This document shows positions 1 to 10,329 of a DNA stretch of 64,000 nt, one piece after another. The position numbers were made by a program, and so were the translations under genes. Under the pieces are notes generated by a model. It did not search any database. It saw only the letters and a program-made list of their open reading frames with translations, and had not been told where the DNA came from. Each line of letters starts with the position of its first letter. Position 1 is the stretch's first letter. Origin of the DNA: Agelas oroides (lineage: Eukaryota > Porifera > Demospongiae > Agelasida > Agelasidae); NCBI GenBank assembly GCA_949130485.1, contig OX422196.1:5590314-5654313 (forward strand). Direction: 5' to 3'.

Positions 1-141
1 AACTGGAAAGACCATCCTTAGGCAGAAAATTTGTTCCACCCATGAAGCTGAGTACTGTACACAGACACCCAAAACCTTAAAGCCAGTATACGTAGCAACT
101 GTCTATAAGCTGCACACATCTCTGGAGTGAGGGGTACTGAC

Positions 142-227
142 CATCAGTCTCACAATCTCATCAGTGGACCTGCCCATCACAGGAACGCCATTCACTTCTA
201 GTAGTACATCACCTTCTCGAAGAACCT
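142..227 (-). CDS. MAGUK 3' module, copy 0: PDZ exon 2 only, rest outside window
   Basis: An 86-nt exon with donor GTCAGT and acceptor ACACAG, identical in length and position-in-unit to the exons at 16181 and 42247. It encodes EVLREGDVLLEVNGVPVMG, then RSTDEIVRLM. The following PDZ and SH3 exons would lie left of base 1. It shows the tandem series continues beyond the window. Confidence 0.75.
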
Positions 228-405
228 CTGTGTTTGCATGTGCATGTGTGTGTGTGTGTGCATGCATGCATGTGTGTGCATGTGTGTGTGTTGTTGTTTT
301 TTTTAAATATATGTCCATGTACAGTGTACTGAAGTAAAAATAAGGAGGAAATAAAATTATAGTGCCATTGAAAAACTTTGCAAAGATATAAATACTTACT
401 AAGAG

Positions 406-660
406 TTAGCCAGAGAGCCGGCTCTCTGCAACGCCCAGTTCAAGGCTGGCATTTGGTACCCGGTGAGATGTTGATCGGCTGCCTCGAATGCACATCACAG
501 CAGATCTTAGGAGGGAGAACGAAAGAGTACACCTGATCCATGCCATGGTTTTGCAGTATGTGGTGTTGTTCTTTTCAGATATCTGATCTGCAAGACGCTT
601 GTAGAATGGTGTAGCCTCTCGGCCCATGTGGCAAACACTAGTGGAGTGAAGCTGCCATTC
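406..660 (-). mobile_element. Retroelement C-terminal remnant, unit 0
   Basis: Minus-strand coding remnant: NGSFTPLVFAT, then MGREATPFYKRLADQISEK and WIRCTLSFSLLRSAVMCIRG. This block is familiar from the C-terminus of predicted retrotransposon polyproteins in marine invertebrates (recalled, not searched). Ten bases are missing before MGREA compared with the copy at 16440. It lies in the MAGUK intron between PDZ exon 2 and the first U1. Confidence 0.45.
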
Positions 661-948
661 TCAACCTCTCTTATTCCCCACATTCTCTCTTCTTTGCTTG
701 CTCATGGCGTCTGTAAAGGCTTGGAATGATGGAGTGGCGATAGCTGCGCATTTGGGTGGAATACACGTGTGTGTGTGTTGGTATGTATGCATTTGTGTAA
801 ATGTGTACTCACAGCTGTGTGTGCATGTAATCCCACGCGTGTGCGTTTGTGTGTTTTTACATACATGTGTGTGTGTTGGCGTGTATGCATTTGTGTAAAT
901 GTCTACTCAAACTCTTAAAACATATTTCGTTTGTGTTTCAAACTAATA

Positions 949-1110
949 CGGGGGATGCGCGAACGCAGTCCCCCCCTACCAAAAATTGCGCACCCGAGTC
1001 TCCCACGTTTGGGGAGATCACAAGCTTCAATTCTGCAAAGTGCAATGCCCGAGTCTCCACCTGGAGGAACCGCCTGATTGATCACGGTATCTTCTGTGCC
1101 AGGTAAGTTA
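949..1110 (-). ncRNA. U1 snRNA gene, copy 1 (stem-loop II weakened)
   Basis: U1 is the RNA of the U1 snRNP that pairs with 5' splice sites. On the minus strand the 162-nt gene starts with AACUUACCUG, the splice-site-pairing sequence. It contains the stem-loop I loop UGAUCA, the U1A-binding loop AUUGCAC, an Sm site AAUUUUUGG, and stem-loop IV with a UUCG tetraloop. A TATA-like TATAAAAG lies about 22-29 bp upstream (1132-1139). This copy differs from the others on the 3' side of stem-loop II (GCAGAAUU for GCCGAGUU), which breaks several pairs. It may be a decaying or variant copy. Confidence 0.9.
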
Positions 1111-1180
1111 ACCTCACAGTTCACTGCTCTGCTTTTATACCCACAGAGTGTACGAAACACTTGTGGGTTTCGACTCAATC
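1111..1180 (-). promoter_or_regulatory. Conserved U1 upstream region (TATA-like box and proximal element)
   Basis: The 70 bp upstream of each U1 is almost invariant in all seven genes although the wider flanks differ between the first and second U1 of a unit. It contains TATAAAAG at about -25 and a conserved block AAACCCACAAGTGTTTCG at about -45 to -65, where a proximal sequence element would be expected. The assignment as a PSE is inference from position and conservation only. Equivalent blocks lie just right of each U1. Confidence 0.55.
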
Positions 1181-2237
1181 AATTAGCACATTACAATATT
1201 CATAGTGTGAGTGAGAAGTATTCATATTTCAATTCAGAACAATGTTGTCACCTACACAACTATAACAGTGACTTCCTTTAGGGAGCAAAGTGAAGACTGT
1301 ATTTGATGTTTTGTAGGTCTAGATGATGTCATACACATGGCCTCACTGCACTCGAGTAAGCAATTAATACTCGGGCACCTCTCCACCAATAATCCAACTC
1401 TCGTATAAGGATAAGTAAGCCACACAGATACTTGGCCTCTGTGTTCAACTTCTGAAAATGGAGCTCAAGTCTGTTATGATAGATGCAACCAACATAGCCA
1501 GCCATCCGGAACATTTGCTAATCAGCTATGAATCAGCGATGTTACTAAAATATTGAGAGGCTCCCTCAATGATCGGAATGGGGAAGTTTTATGCAGTTGA
1601 CATCCCAGCTACTCATTAGGCCTATGACACTGGCATCAATGAAATGTACAGGTCTTTGCCAATGCAACAGCACAAGTTCTGTCTTCATGTGATGTGTGGT
1701 TCTCAATATACAGTTGTTTGTGATTCATGCATTTCAGAAAGTGGGTTCCCTATAACTAGGCCTGCAGAGTCTTGTAGCTCCCCAGTGGTGCAGGAAACCT
1801 TTCTAAGAGTCGCTTCACAGAGAAACAACAAGAAACGACTTATTAGCCAATTTGAATGTTTTGGACAGCTATGTTAATCGTACCTACTGCAAGCAGGAAT
1901 TAACGCCCGAACTCCATTCTTCACCAAATCAGACACAGTTGACTAAGTGGGGGTGGGCGCTGGATACATAAACCAGACAATTAGGTGTGTTGCGCAAGCT
2001 TTGCAAGCTGTTTTTAGGCCTGTAAGTACATATCAAGTGCTCACCACCCTCTTTTGTGTTAAAGTTCACTGAGAAGTCACGTATTAAGGGCCCACCTATG
2101 CTGAAGTACCAACTGCTGATTCAGAAACTTATCACTCAACTATTATGAACAGCTTCTTGCAGGCACTTGTTTTTTCAGGCTAAGGTAAACTCCTTATATT
2201 CGTAAGTACATTACAATTTCTATTTGAATTCAATGTA

Positions 2238-2399
2238 CGGGGGATGCGCGAACGCAGTCCCCCCCTACCAAAAATTGCGCACCTGAGTCTCCCACGTTTG
2301 GGGAGATCGCAAGCTTCAACTCGGCAAAGTGCAATGCCTGAGTCTCCACCTGGAGGAACCGCCTGATTGATCACGGTATCCTCTGTGCCAGGTAAGTTA
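2238..2399 (-). ncRNA. U1 snRNA gene, copy 2
   Basis: A 162-nt U1 gene with all hallmark elements: ACUUACCUG 5' end, AUUGCAC loop, Sm site AAUUUUUGG, UUCG-capped stem-loop IV. TATAAAAG lies upstream at the same spacing. The stem-loop II pairing is the GGC/GCC form. One base differs near the Sm-proximal region (CAGGTGCGC against CGGGTGCGC in the other copies). Confidence 0.93.
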
Positions 2400-2744
2400 A
2401 CCTCACAGTTCACTGCTCTGCTTTTATACCCACAGAGTGTACGAAACACTTGTGGGTTTCGACTAAATCAATTAGCACTATTCATAGCATACAAGTAGAA
2501 TCATTAGCAACCATTAATTGTTGGCATACTACATGTTCACATGCATATTGTGTCACTAAACATTTGATGTAGCCTTGTTCCCAGGCCTCCCCACCTCCAG
2601 TTACTGATCAAAAACTGGAGGCAGAGAAGGCCTGATAACTGGACTATTTCTACACATATTATAGTGTCTTAATTAATCAACAGCAATAGCTTCAGCAACA
2701 CACCATTTAACACAAAGGATTGTGTCTGCACATACAGTACGTAC

Positions 2745-2796
2745 CACTTTGCTCAGTGTCACACCCCTTCAGCAGTTTCCCAATGAAGACAGCATC
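2745..2796 (-). pseudogene. Stub of MAGUK PDZ exon 1 (left unit boundary)
   Basis: The last 52 nt of PDZ exon 1 (DAVFIGKLLKGCDTEQS) with a still-plausible donor GTACGT. Homology with the complete exon at 46070-46145 stops abruptly after the GATGCTGTC sequence. Upstream is an in-frame TAA and no acceptor in frame. This is the duplication junction of the unit. Confidence 0.75.
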
Positions 2797-3205
2797 TTAA
2801 TCAGTATCCTCATGCTGTCTTGCATGTGATTTGTCACAGCAGCAAAAGACCACTTCATACAACCTGGTAAAGCTACCCCCACTGTTTAACTTCCTACCCA
2901 CCTCCTACTGCCCTTCAGCCCAGTCTATCACAGTCAAAGCGGCACATCCAGGAGCAGCCATTCTACCCAAGTCAGAGGGCACCCCAAAGTCTTGAAGCCT
3001 TGGGTGTCTCAGACGACAATTTCAGTTAGACTACAGTGGTCATTTGACTGACTCAGACTTCAGTGTTTGGATGATGATCAGCATAATATTGCAGACAAGA
3101 GGGCTCCACCCTAAGTGTGAGCAGTGAGTGGGAGTCAACTGACAGCGTGGAGGGAGCTACATGCAGGCAAGAGGGGCAAGGGGCTGGAAACAGATTGCTA
3201 CCAGA

Positions 3206-3852
3206 ATGAGTACCTACTCCACCTATCAATGTCCACATTGTGGACAGTCAACGTGAGGACTCACAACGATCAACAGACCAGCTACCACTTCTTTCTGTCT
3301 GCCAGCACAGCCCATCAGGAGCAAAGTGGAAGAGCCGGAAGTTGTACTACCTGTAGACGAAGACAACTTTAGCTTATCTGACTCCGAATGTAGCAGTTTG
3401 TGGGCAGTCACTCCCATGAGCTGCTCCACCCTAAGTGTGAGCAGTGAGTGGGAGTCAACTGACAGCGTGGAGGGAGCTACAGGCAAGAGCTGGAAAGAGA
3501 TCGCTACCAGAAAATGGTAAGTCTCAAAACTCTTCATTGATATTGGTAATTATGGCTTTAATCAACACAATTATGTCTTATATAGCTACCTTGTTATGAT
3601 TTTTCTTACTAACCCATGCAGTACAATCAGTATCTTGAGACTGGACTACTATCGCCGTATTATGTTCTTCCACTTTTCAGAAGAGGTCCAGACTCTCGGT
3701 ACATTGAAAAGTTTAATGACAGGTACCAAGCTGTGCCAGTCCATATGGACCAAGAAGACATTGCCAAATACCTGGCTTTGTCGTCTGGGGTTCAGCAGAA
3801 AGTGAAATGGACTGAGAAAAAGGTTGAGAAAATGAGCAACAGAAAGCTGTGA
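3206..3852 (+). pseudogene. Inverted Z paralogue, unit I (nonsense codon)
   Basis: Plus-strand relative of Z. Exon 1 is 3206-3516 with donor GTAAGT; exon 2 runs from 3622 with acceptor CATGCAG, encoding YNQYLETGLLSPYYVLPLF. After MSTYSTYQCPHCGQST the CGA of Z is TGA, and further indels shift the frame. The Lys-rich tail is cut short. A partial duplicate of exon 1 (3090-3204) lies just upstream. Confidence 0.6.
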
Positions 3853-4285
3853 AGAAGGACCAAAAGAAGGCCAAGGAAATGAAGGCAGCGAAAAAGGAAA
3901 CTTAATTACGGCTCTAATCAACACAATTACCTCCCACGAGCTGCTCCACCTTAAACTTGAGTGGTGCCAACTGGGAACAGGGTTCAACTGACTGGGAATC
4001 AGGTCAATCAACTCAATGGTGTGGATGGTCATTTTTCAAGCCTGATAAGGCAGGTGAGACATCTGGAAGTGATTCTACCTCTTCATGAACTGACCGAAGA
4101 TGATTTTAACTTGCAAAATCCAGTGGCAAGTTAGGGTCAGTCACTCCCATAAAGCATTTCACAGTTCAACTGGGTGGTGAGTTTGTCGAGCATATACGTA
4201 TACAAGAATGCAGACAAGAGAGTTACGGAACTAATATAAGACACGGGGCCACATTAAGTACTGACTACCTCTCTTTTGGTCCCAC

Positions 4286-4549
4286 ATGCAGTTTAATCAG
4301 CTTCTTAAGACATATAATTGTGAAGAAGACCCAGAAGAAAGAAGAGGTCCAAAGCTGAAAAGAAAGCAGAGAAGGCCCAAGATGAAAGTATGGATTCTGA
4401 AGGCTGCAAAGAAATACAGCTTCAACGTCATAGCTATACTTCTAATCAACACATTATTACTATTACTGTTACTGTATTGTGATTGCCTCCCTTTCATTCA
4501 CTCATGTGGTATGATTGGTTTATTAAGACACTGTTTCTTGAATTTGTGA
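4286..4549 (+). pseudogene. Degenerate third Z-like exon (also at 20267 and 31255)
   Basis: Preceded by a CATGCAG acceptor and starting FNQLLKTYNCEEDPEERR, it resembles the start of Z exon 2 (YNQYLET) followed by a Lys/Arg-rich stretch. It then runs into a hydrophobic, low-complexity tail with no domain. Present in all three units with few changes. Probably an old exon duplicate; function not supported. Confidence 0.35.
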
Positions 4550-4639
4550 GAAAGTCCAAGCTAAACAAAATTACTAAAGCTGAAATGTAAAGCTGAAAGC
4601 AGAGAAGCCAAAGACAAAAAAGAAAGCAGAAAGCATGGG

Positions 4640-5060
4640 CTAGAGAAAGAGATGGTGGCTGGGGGAGTTAAACAGTGGGGGTAGCTTTACCAGATTGTAT
4701 GGGGTGGACTTTTCCTGTGACAAACCTCCAAGGTGTTCTTTGTCATATCCACTGTCCACAGCGTATAAGCATTGATAAGAGTGTAGCCACTCATCCTGAA
4801 GGGAGGAAATAACAATCCCACCTGAACCTAAAGTTACAGGCTCCCAAATAGTCACAAGAAAGTTACTCACAGTCTTCAAATTTTGCAGCACATTGCTACG
4901 TACCTCTAATAGAGTCAAATTATAGGAAGGTGCAAGATTTTCAAGCCAGTCATCCAGGTCACTGACTGGATTAGTTGACAGAAAGGAATTCTTTGAGTTA
5001 TTACTGCCGCAAATTTGCTCCACGTACATAAACGAGTCTAATTTCGTGATGACAGCTGTA
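4640..5060 (-). pseudogene. Y, unit I: unknown duplicated ORF split by a transposon
   Basis: Minus-strand open frame including EQICGSNNSKNSFLSTNP, SDLDDWLENLAPSYNL and STPYNLVKLPPLFN. The N-terminal part (NEDVRAKL, FEPEHRDVHGTMVTTMRLD) lies beyond the transposon at 7591-7780. Restoring the target site would make a continuous frame there, as in the other units. I do not recognise the protein. Conservation between units may reflect recent duplication rather than function. Confidence 0.4.
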
Positions 5061-5255
5061 CCATAGATTATTAACCTCACGTAACGGGATTGGAAACGCG
5101 GGGTATTTTACGAACCATCACCGTTTCGCTGTTGTGACGTCATCAATGAATTTTGAATCGCTACCGCACGTTCGCAACCATATTTTCATAGCGTCCATAG
5201 CGTCCAATGCGTCTCGGATTAAAGTGAAGTTGCCTGTGAACATTCGTGGCTGGAG

Positions 5256-6332
5256 ATGAACGCTTTCTCTGTGTGTACAGAACGTAAGTTATCATGGATG
5301 TATATAGTAAGGCAGCTACTTAGTGCGCGCAAGCTCATGAGCCCCACCCTCCTTAATTGTCTAGGTTCCGCTGAAATTTTCATGACGGCAGTACAGGCAG
5401 TGCAGAAGGATGAAGTGTTTCAAGTTGAGTCAGAGTATACCTCTGCAACCTTGAAGACATCACTTTCTTTGCAGGAGTGGCGGAAACAGTCTGCTGCTAA
5501 TCACATGAAGCTGTCCTCATTTGCACACATTCTGATAGTGCGTTTGAGGGCATGCTTTCCATGCAACCACACAAGTCTGCAGCTCAGGAAAGAGAGAATG
5601 TGGGGTGCTTACCATAGACTCAGAACAGCCAATACATTTGTTAGCGATTGGCGACTTTTCATAACCAACTCCATTGGGCTCAAGGCATTCCCATCCTTTT
5701 ACCAGTTTGTGACCCAGCACATTTTCAAGGAACTAATGAAAGAGGCATATCCAGTAGTGGAAATCTCTGGACATGATTGTGAGTCACCTGGACGTCCTCT
5801 CACTTATGAAGAGCAAAATGCATTGCGGTACGTAGCTGGATATATCATTCGCAAGGTACAACAGCGACTGGAGACAAGTACTCACCCCCGAAAGGATGAA
5901 ATGGTGTTGCTGTTGATGGAGTGTGCAGGTGATGAATTGAGTGAGAATGTTGGAACGGAGACATGGACAAACATGATAGATAGAGGAGGATTGTGGCATA
6001 TTAATGATCAAACGTAGAGTATATTCAATATAATGGAAGATGAGATGAGACGATTCTTCAGACTTGATGTCCAAAGGCCACATGAAGGGATGAAAGACAC
6101 TGCCATGAAGGCTCTTCTTAAAAGTGATGACCTTCTTTTTGAGTGGTGCCTCATTGCCGTAGAGGCAGATGATGACATAAGCACATTAGTACTAGAAAAA
6201 ATTGTGGAGTTATATGTCACAGTTCGAGGTTTTGCATTTGCCAAGTCTTGCATGGAAATGTACAAACAGGTTAAAAAGAAGACAGTTCAGAAAAGTAGAG
6301 CTCTACGTAGTAAACTTGCTTGTAATCAGTGA
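5256..6332 (+). pseudogene. Transposon-encoded protein, plus strand, one in-frame stop
   Basis: An open frame of 358 codons interrupted only by TAG at 6015-6017. Recognisable pieces are LTYEEQNALRYVAGYIIRKV, a WTNMIDRGGLWHIND block, a MEDEMRRFFR helix and a C-terminal ELYVTVRGFAFAKSC followed by a Lys-rich tail. These blocks occur together in uncharacterised transposon proteins of cnidarians and sponges (recalled, not searched). The stop could be a point mutation or lie in a small unrecognised intron. Confidence 0.6.
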
Positions 6333-6442
6333 TTTCATTTATGTTTATTTTTTCAGTATACATGTATCATAATATATATTCAACAAACCACTTGCAACAA
6401 ACATTAACACACACACAAAAAGAATACCACAACAAGATAATG

Positions 6443-6747
6443 TCACACATTTGCATTTTTACTATTCCTAGGTCGCTTAGGAAGTGAACCAGCATGTAAT
6501 AATTTTTCATTAATCTTAACACCTCCACGGCAATTTCCACGAATGTTGCTACAAGTGTTGCCAATCACTCTTAGGGCTTGTGTATTGCGTAGAAATTCCG
6601 AGGTGGAAGGGTTTTCATTCACCCTTCCCCTTTGTCTCTGTTGACCAAAAAAACTTTCAATGGGGTCTTGACATATTCGGTTGCTTAGAAAGAGGGACAC
6701 CCATGGTATCATGAAGACATACTTGACCAGTTCCACAAAGGAGAGCA
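6443..6747 (-). CDS. Transposase C-terminal exon (FFGQQRQRG motif)
   Basis: A minus-strand exon with acceptor TTGCAG encoding SFVELVKYVFMIP, QDPIESFFGQQRQRGRVNEN, TQALRVIGNTCSNIRGNC and a basic tail. The QDPIE-FFG-QR-RG-NP signature is that of the C-terminal part of P/THAP9-like transposases. A possible preceding exon at about 6912-6961 (LLSRETRMGLRITG) joins in phase. It converges on the plus-strand gene with 110 bp between stop codons. The N-terminal catalytic part is not visible, so the gene is probably incomplete. Confidence 0.6.
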
Positions 6748-7832
6748 CTGCAAGGGAAATGATGATATTAGCGTAATATCCCTTGAAACAACTACAATTC
6801 TAAAATACAACTTAATGCATATGAGTTACTTAAAACACTTATATAAAACAATACAAAAGCAGTACTTTCATAATTATTTTGTGTAGAATTTTGTTCTGAT
6901 ATGCAACAAACCTGTAATTCTCAAACCCATTCTTGTTTCACGACTGAGTAGCATCATTATAGTCTAATTTTGAAGCACATTATTTATGTGAATAAAGCAT
7001 GTATAAGTTTAAAACATATTTCATGCAATAATTCAACCTTACAATATTGCTATAAAACAGCTTTGTTTGATTAAAACTCGAACGTAACTTAAGTACAATC
7101 CCACAATCGCATGCACCATTGCGACGCGTTTACGGCTTTATTTCTGGAATATCTCTATTATGAAGGAACCAATACCTGTCAAACCAACCGCATGCAATAT
7201 TTTGAACTTCACACCAATGCTTCTTTCAAAGTAACAGGCTATGTAGTAATCTATATTTACACTACAGTCCAACAAAAAATCATACTTCACTTTCGCTATA
7301 CGAATTCTTCAGTTTTGTACGGCCGTACGGCAACAAAATGCAATAAATACAAAACCACGACTTACCAAGACAAGAAGAGACTCTATTGCACGTAAAAGAA
7401 AGGCGTAGGTAGTATAGAAGTCTTCTAGCAGTGCGTATTCTTTACCTCTGACAGATATATCCACGTCCTTCCAAAAATGCATAAAACGCTGTCGGCGCGA
7501 AACAATGTCGGTACCACGGTGATAGTACAGCGATCAACGTGAACACGTGATCCGTTTCCAATCCCGTTACCTGAGGTTAATAATCTATGGCTGTACAGAT
7601 CAGAGAAATCAAGACGCATTGTGGTCACCATGGTACCATGAACGTCACGATGTTCGGGTTCGAATTTTTTGTCGGAGAGCCGCAATCCGATTTGTCGCTG
7701 CACGCCGCAACTTGGCGCGCACATCTTCATTTGTGAGAAACATTTGTCTGGTGGCAACACTAGTCATTTGTGCCCGGATGATCTGCAGGCGCTGCTTACT
7801 TCGGCCCCAATTCGTTGATTATTAGTTTCTCA

Positions 7833-8626
7833 TCAGCCGCCCGCATTTCTCCCCGAATGAGAAACGGGCCACCATCTTGTAACACGTCTATTGTCGTTAG
7901 TTTTAAATTTCCTACGAAGTTGAAGTTTTCCAGCAACAGTGGGACAGAGTTGAGCAATGGTAGTTGACACTGTCTGCGTCGTACAAGCTTTCATGGTACC
8001 CCAGACCTTGCGGGCACCAGGAACACTGACCTTTTCTCGCTGAGGTTGCCCTGGGGTGCGGCCTGAGTTTGGCTGCAGAGGACTTGTCAATGAGTGGTGA
8101 CTTTCTCTTTGAGTGTCATCCTTGGTTCGCTGTGGCTTGCTAGGCCTCCTTGGTAGGACAGTCTGCCATCTCTTTGGATGTTGTCGCGTGTTACCTCGAG
8201 TGTTACCTCGAGCAGCAGTCGACCGCATCTTCTCACTGTGACTGGCAGTAGCAGTAACCGTAGCAGCGCAGCTACGTGGTGGGTTGTTGCAGCTACACGG
8301 CGCGTTCACATAGTGTTTTACTTGCCCTTGCACCTCGCGCAGTAGTTCTTTGAGCTGACACAACTCTGCTTTCAGGGTCTCTACAGCGCCCTTCTGAGTT
8401 CCTTGACCTCACCCTCGTGTTGTTCTCGATAGCAAGAGGGACAGAGAAACGGTGTGTTGTTTTCACAGAGCATCTTATACTGTTGTTCAGAAACGCTGGC
8501 ACAGTAGCGGTGCAGCCGCTGCTGACAACGACCAACACAGAGTAGAGCTTCATCCTTGGCAGAGATAGCTTGGCAGCAGATACAACAGACATCGCTAGGC
8601 GAGCTTTGCTTCTTTTTCGGAGGCAT
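7833..8626 (-). pseudogene. Non-LTR retrotransposon ORF1-like fragment with PHD-type zinc finger, frameshifted
   Basis: Begins MPPKKKQSSPSDVCCICC; cysteines and a histidine spaced as a PHD finger follow (CVGRC, HRYC, CPSC). A Leu/Glu coiled coil and a basic Ser/Thr-rich region come next, the usual ORF1 layout of CR1/L2-type LINEs. A one-base frameshift near 8385 separates the finger (frame ending at 8381) from the remainder (7833-8363). No reverse transcriptase follows: at about 7845 the sequence returns to unit sequence, so only the 5' part of the element is left. Confidence 0.6.
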
Positions 8627-9351
8627 CAGCGGAAAGTGGTCTGGTTCTTTTCTATTGTGGTATGTAGTGAAAGTTAAAGTTATAGTTAACTAAAACAACA
8701 CTGTCGGACAGTGTACGAGATTTCTTTTGTGACGGACCCCTCGGTTCGGCCTTCCAGCTATATTTTTGTATGAATGCGTTCACGTGACCGAAAGTGGGCG
8801 TGGCAACCCAAAAATTTCCGGCGCGAGATTGAACCCCCCTTTCTAAATTTCTATATCAGCCACTGTGATGCACTGCATGTGATGTACTCAAGGTTTATAC
8901 GAAGGCCAGGTGATAACTATAGCAAGAGAGTGAGTTTGTGTTTTAATGACAGTTGCGCAATTCTACTTCTTGACCATGCATGGCACACACATAGGAGACA
9001 GTATTTTCCTGGTGTCTGCTACTCTATGTATGATGGACACAGCTAGACTATCAGTGCAGAACTACAATCAATGAACCACATCTCCATGAAAAAAGGTGGG
9101 CCTAGATGTCACAGTATATCCAAAGTCACACACTGTGCAGGATGCATTTGGCCACGCCTCATCATCACCACCAGTGGCCTTATCCATACATATCTTTTGA
9201 TACCTATAGTCATGGTTTTTCAACTGAGTAAGAAGTATATAGAAGTTCACTTGTAGTTGAGTTGTAAATTGATAATAGTAATGACTCAAAAATAGAAAAG
9301 TGGAGGAGAAAGTTAACCCCCCAAAATTGCTAAACTCACAAAACTACATAA

Positions 9352-10326
9352 TTATAGACAAATAATATCATGAAGTAATGTTGCTTCATCCCCAGTCACC
9401 ATTGGGGTAACTTTGGAAGTTCTTCTCCACCTTCTCTTGGTTTTCTTTTTCATTTCTTTTACTTCCTTTTTCTTTGCCTTCTCAGCTTTGATTGCAGCTT
9501 TCTTAAGAGCCTTCAGTTTGGCCTTTTCTGCCTTCTTTACAGCTTCCCTTTCCTTTTTCGCCTCTTTCAGTTCCTTTTTCTTAGCCTTCTTCTCAGCCTT
9601 CTTCTCAGCCTTCTTCACAGCTCTTACCTTTTTCTTGCCAACCTTTCTCTCGGTACACTCCACTTCCCCAGACATCGAAGCCAGATATTTTGCAATGTCC
9701 TGCTGGTCCATATGGACTGGCACAGCTTGGTACCTGTCTTTACACTTTTCAATGTTCCGAGAGTCCGGATTTCTTCTAAACAGTGGCAGTACATAATATG
9801 GTGACAGTAATCCCGTCTCAAGATATTGGTTGTACTGCATGGGTTAGCAAAAGAGAGAAGATAAACATAACAAAGTAGCTAGCTATATAAGACATAACTA
9901 TCAGAGAGTCGGTAGACTCTCTATGTAGGGATGGAACAAAAGCATAACTTCACCACAAACATATAGTGTTGATTAAAGCCATGATTACCAATATCAATGA
10001 AGAGTTTTGAGACTCACCATTTTCTGGTAGCGATCCGTTTCCAGCTCCTTGCCCCTCTTGCCTGTATCTCCCTCCACGCTGTCAGCTGACTCCCACTCAC
10101 TGCTCACACTTAGGGTGGAGCAGCTCATGGGAGTGACTACCCACAAACTACTACATTCGGAGTTGGATAAGCTAAAGTCGTCCCCGTCCAGAGGAAGTAC
10201 AACTTCCGGCTCTTCCACTTTGCTCCTGATGGGCTGTGCTGGCGGACAGAAAGAAGTGGTGGCCGGCCTGAGTCCTCGCGTTGACTGTCCACAATGTGGA
10301 CATTGGTAGCTGGAGTAGGTACTCAT
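9352..10326 (-). CDS. Z gene, unit I: two-exon protein with CxxC motif and Lys/Glu-rich tail (unknown)
   Basis: Exon 1 is 10018-10326 and exon 2 9352-9834, joined in phase 0 (donor GTGAGT, acceptor CATGCAG), giving 263 residues. The N-terminus MSTYSSYQCPHCGQST holds a single CxxC, half of a zinc ribbon. A Ser-rich acidic middle follows, then YNQYLETGLLSPYYVLPLF, the best candidate for a folded part. The C-terminal 90 residues are almost all Lys, Glu and Ala and are probably a coiled, nuclear-type basic helix. A second ATG one codon upstream occurs only here. A CCAAT box lies on the minus strand about 180 bp upstream (near 10505). I recognise no family. Confidence 0.6.
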
Positions 10327-10329
10327 CAT

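Larger units (their letters stand above)
1..2796. repeat. Right end of tandem unit 0
   Basis: Continuous homology with 16021-18772 and 42090-46121 (with indels): MAGUK PDZ exon 2, retroelement remnant, two U1 genes and the PDZ exon 1 stub. The unit continues left of the window. Apart from the listed genes, 228-948 and 1111-2237 are intronic sequence without other genes that I can see. Confidence 0.8.
5061..7590. mobile_element. Complete TIR DNA transposon (2530 bp)
   Basis: Left end CCATAGATTATTAACCTCA and right end are inverted repeats of 38 bp with one mismatch (5061-5098 and 7553-7590), flanked by the 5-bp direct repeat CTGTA (5056-5060, 7591-7595). Units II and III have the empty site. 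Two coding regions converge inside. The plus product resembles a protein often found in invertebrate DNA transposons, and the minus exon carries an FFGQQRQRG motif seen in P/THAP9-like transposases. The family is not resolved: a 5-bp target duplication does not fit the 8 bp of P elements. Confidence 0.8.

Noticed and set aside
915..1178. Repeated open frame antisense to its surroundings, seen seven times (LCGYKSRAVNCEVNLPG)
   Set aside because: It is the U1 snRNA gene and its upstream region read as protein; the RNA structure explains the conservation.
7655..7670. GGTTCGAAT, resembling a tRNA B box (also near 21089 and 32109)
   Set aside because: No A box, no foldable acceptor stem and no cloverleaf around it; it lies in the Y reading frame (KKFEPEHRD).
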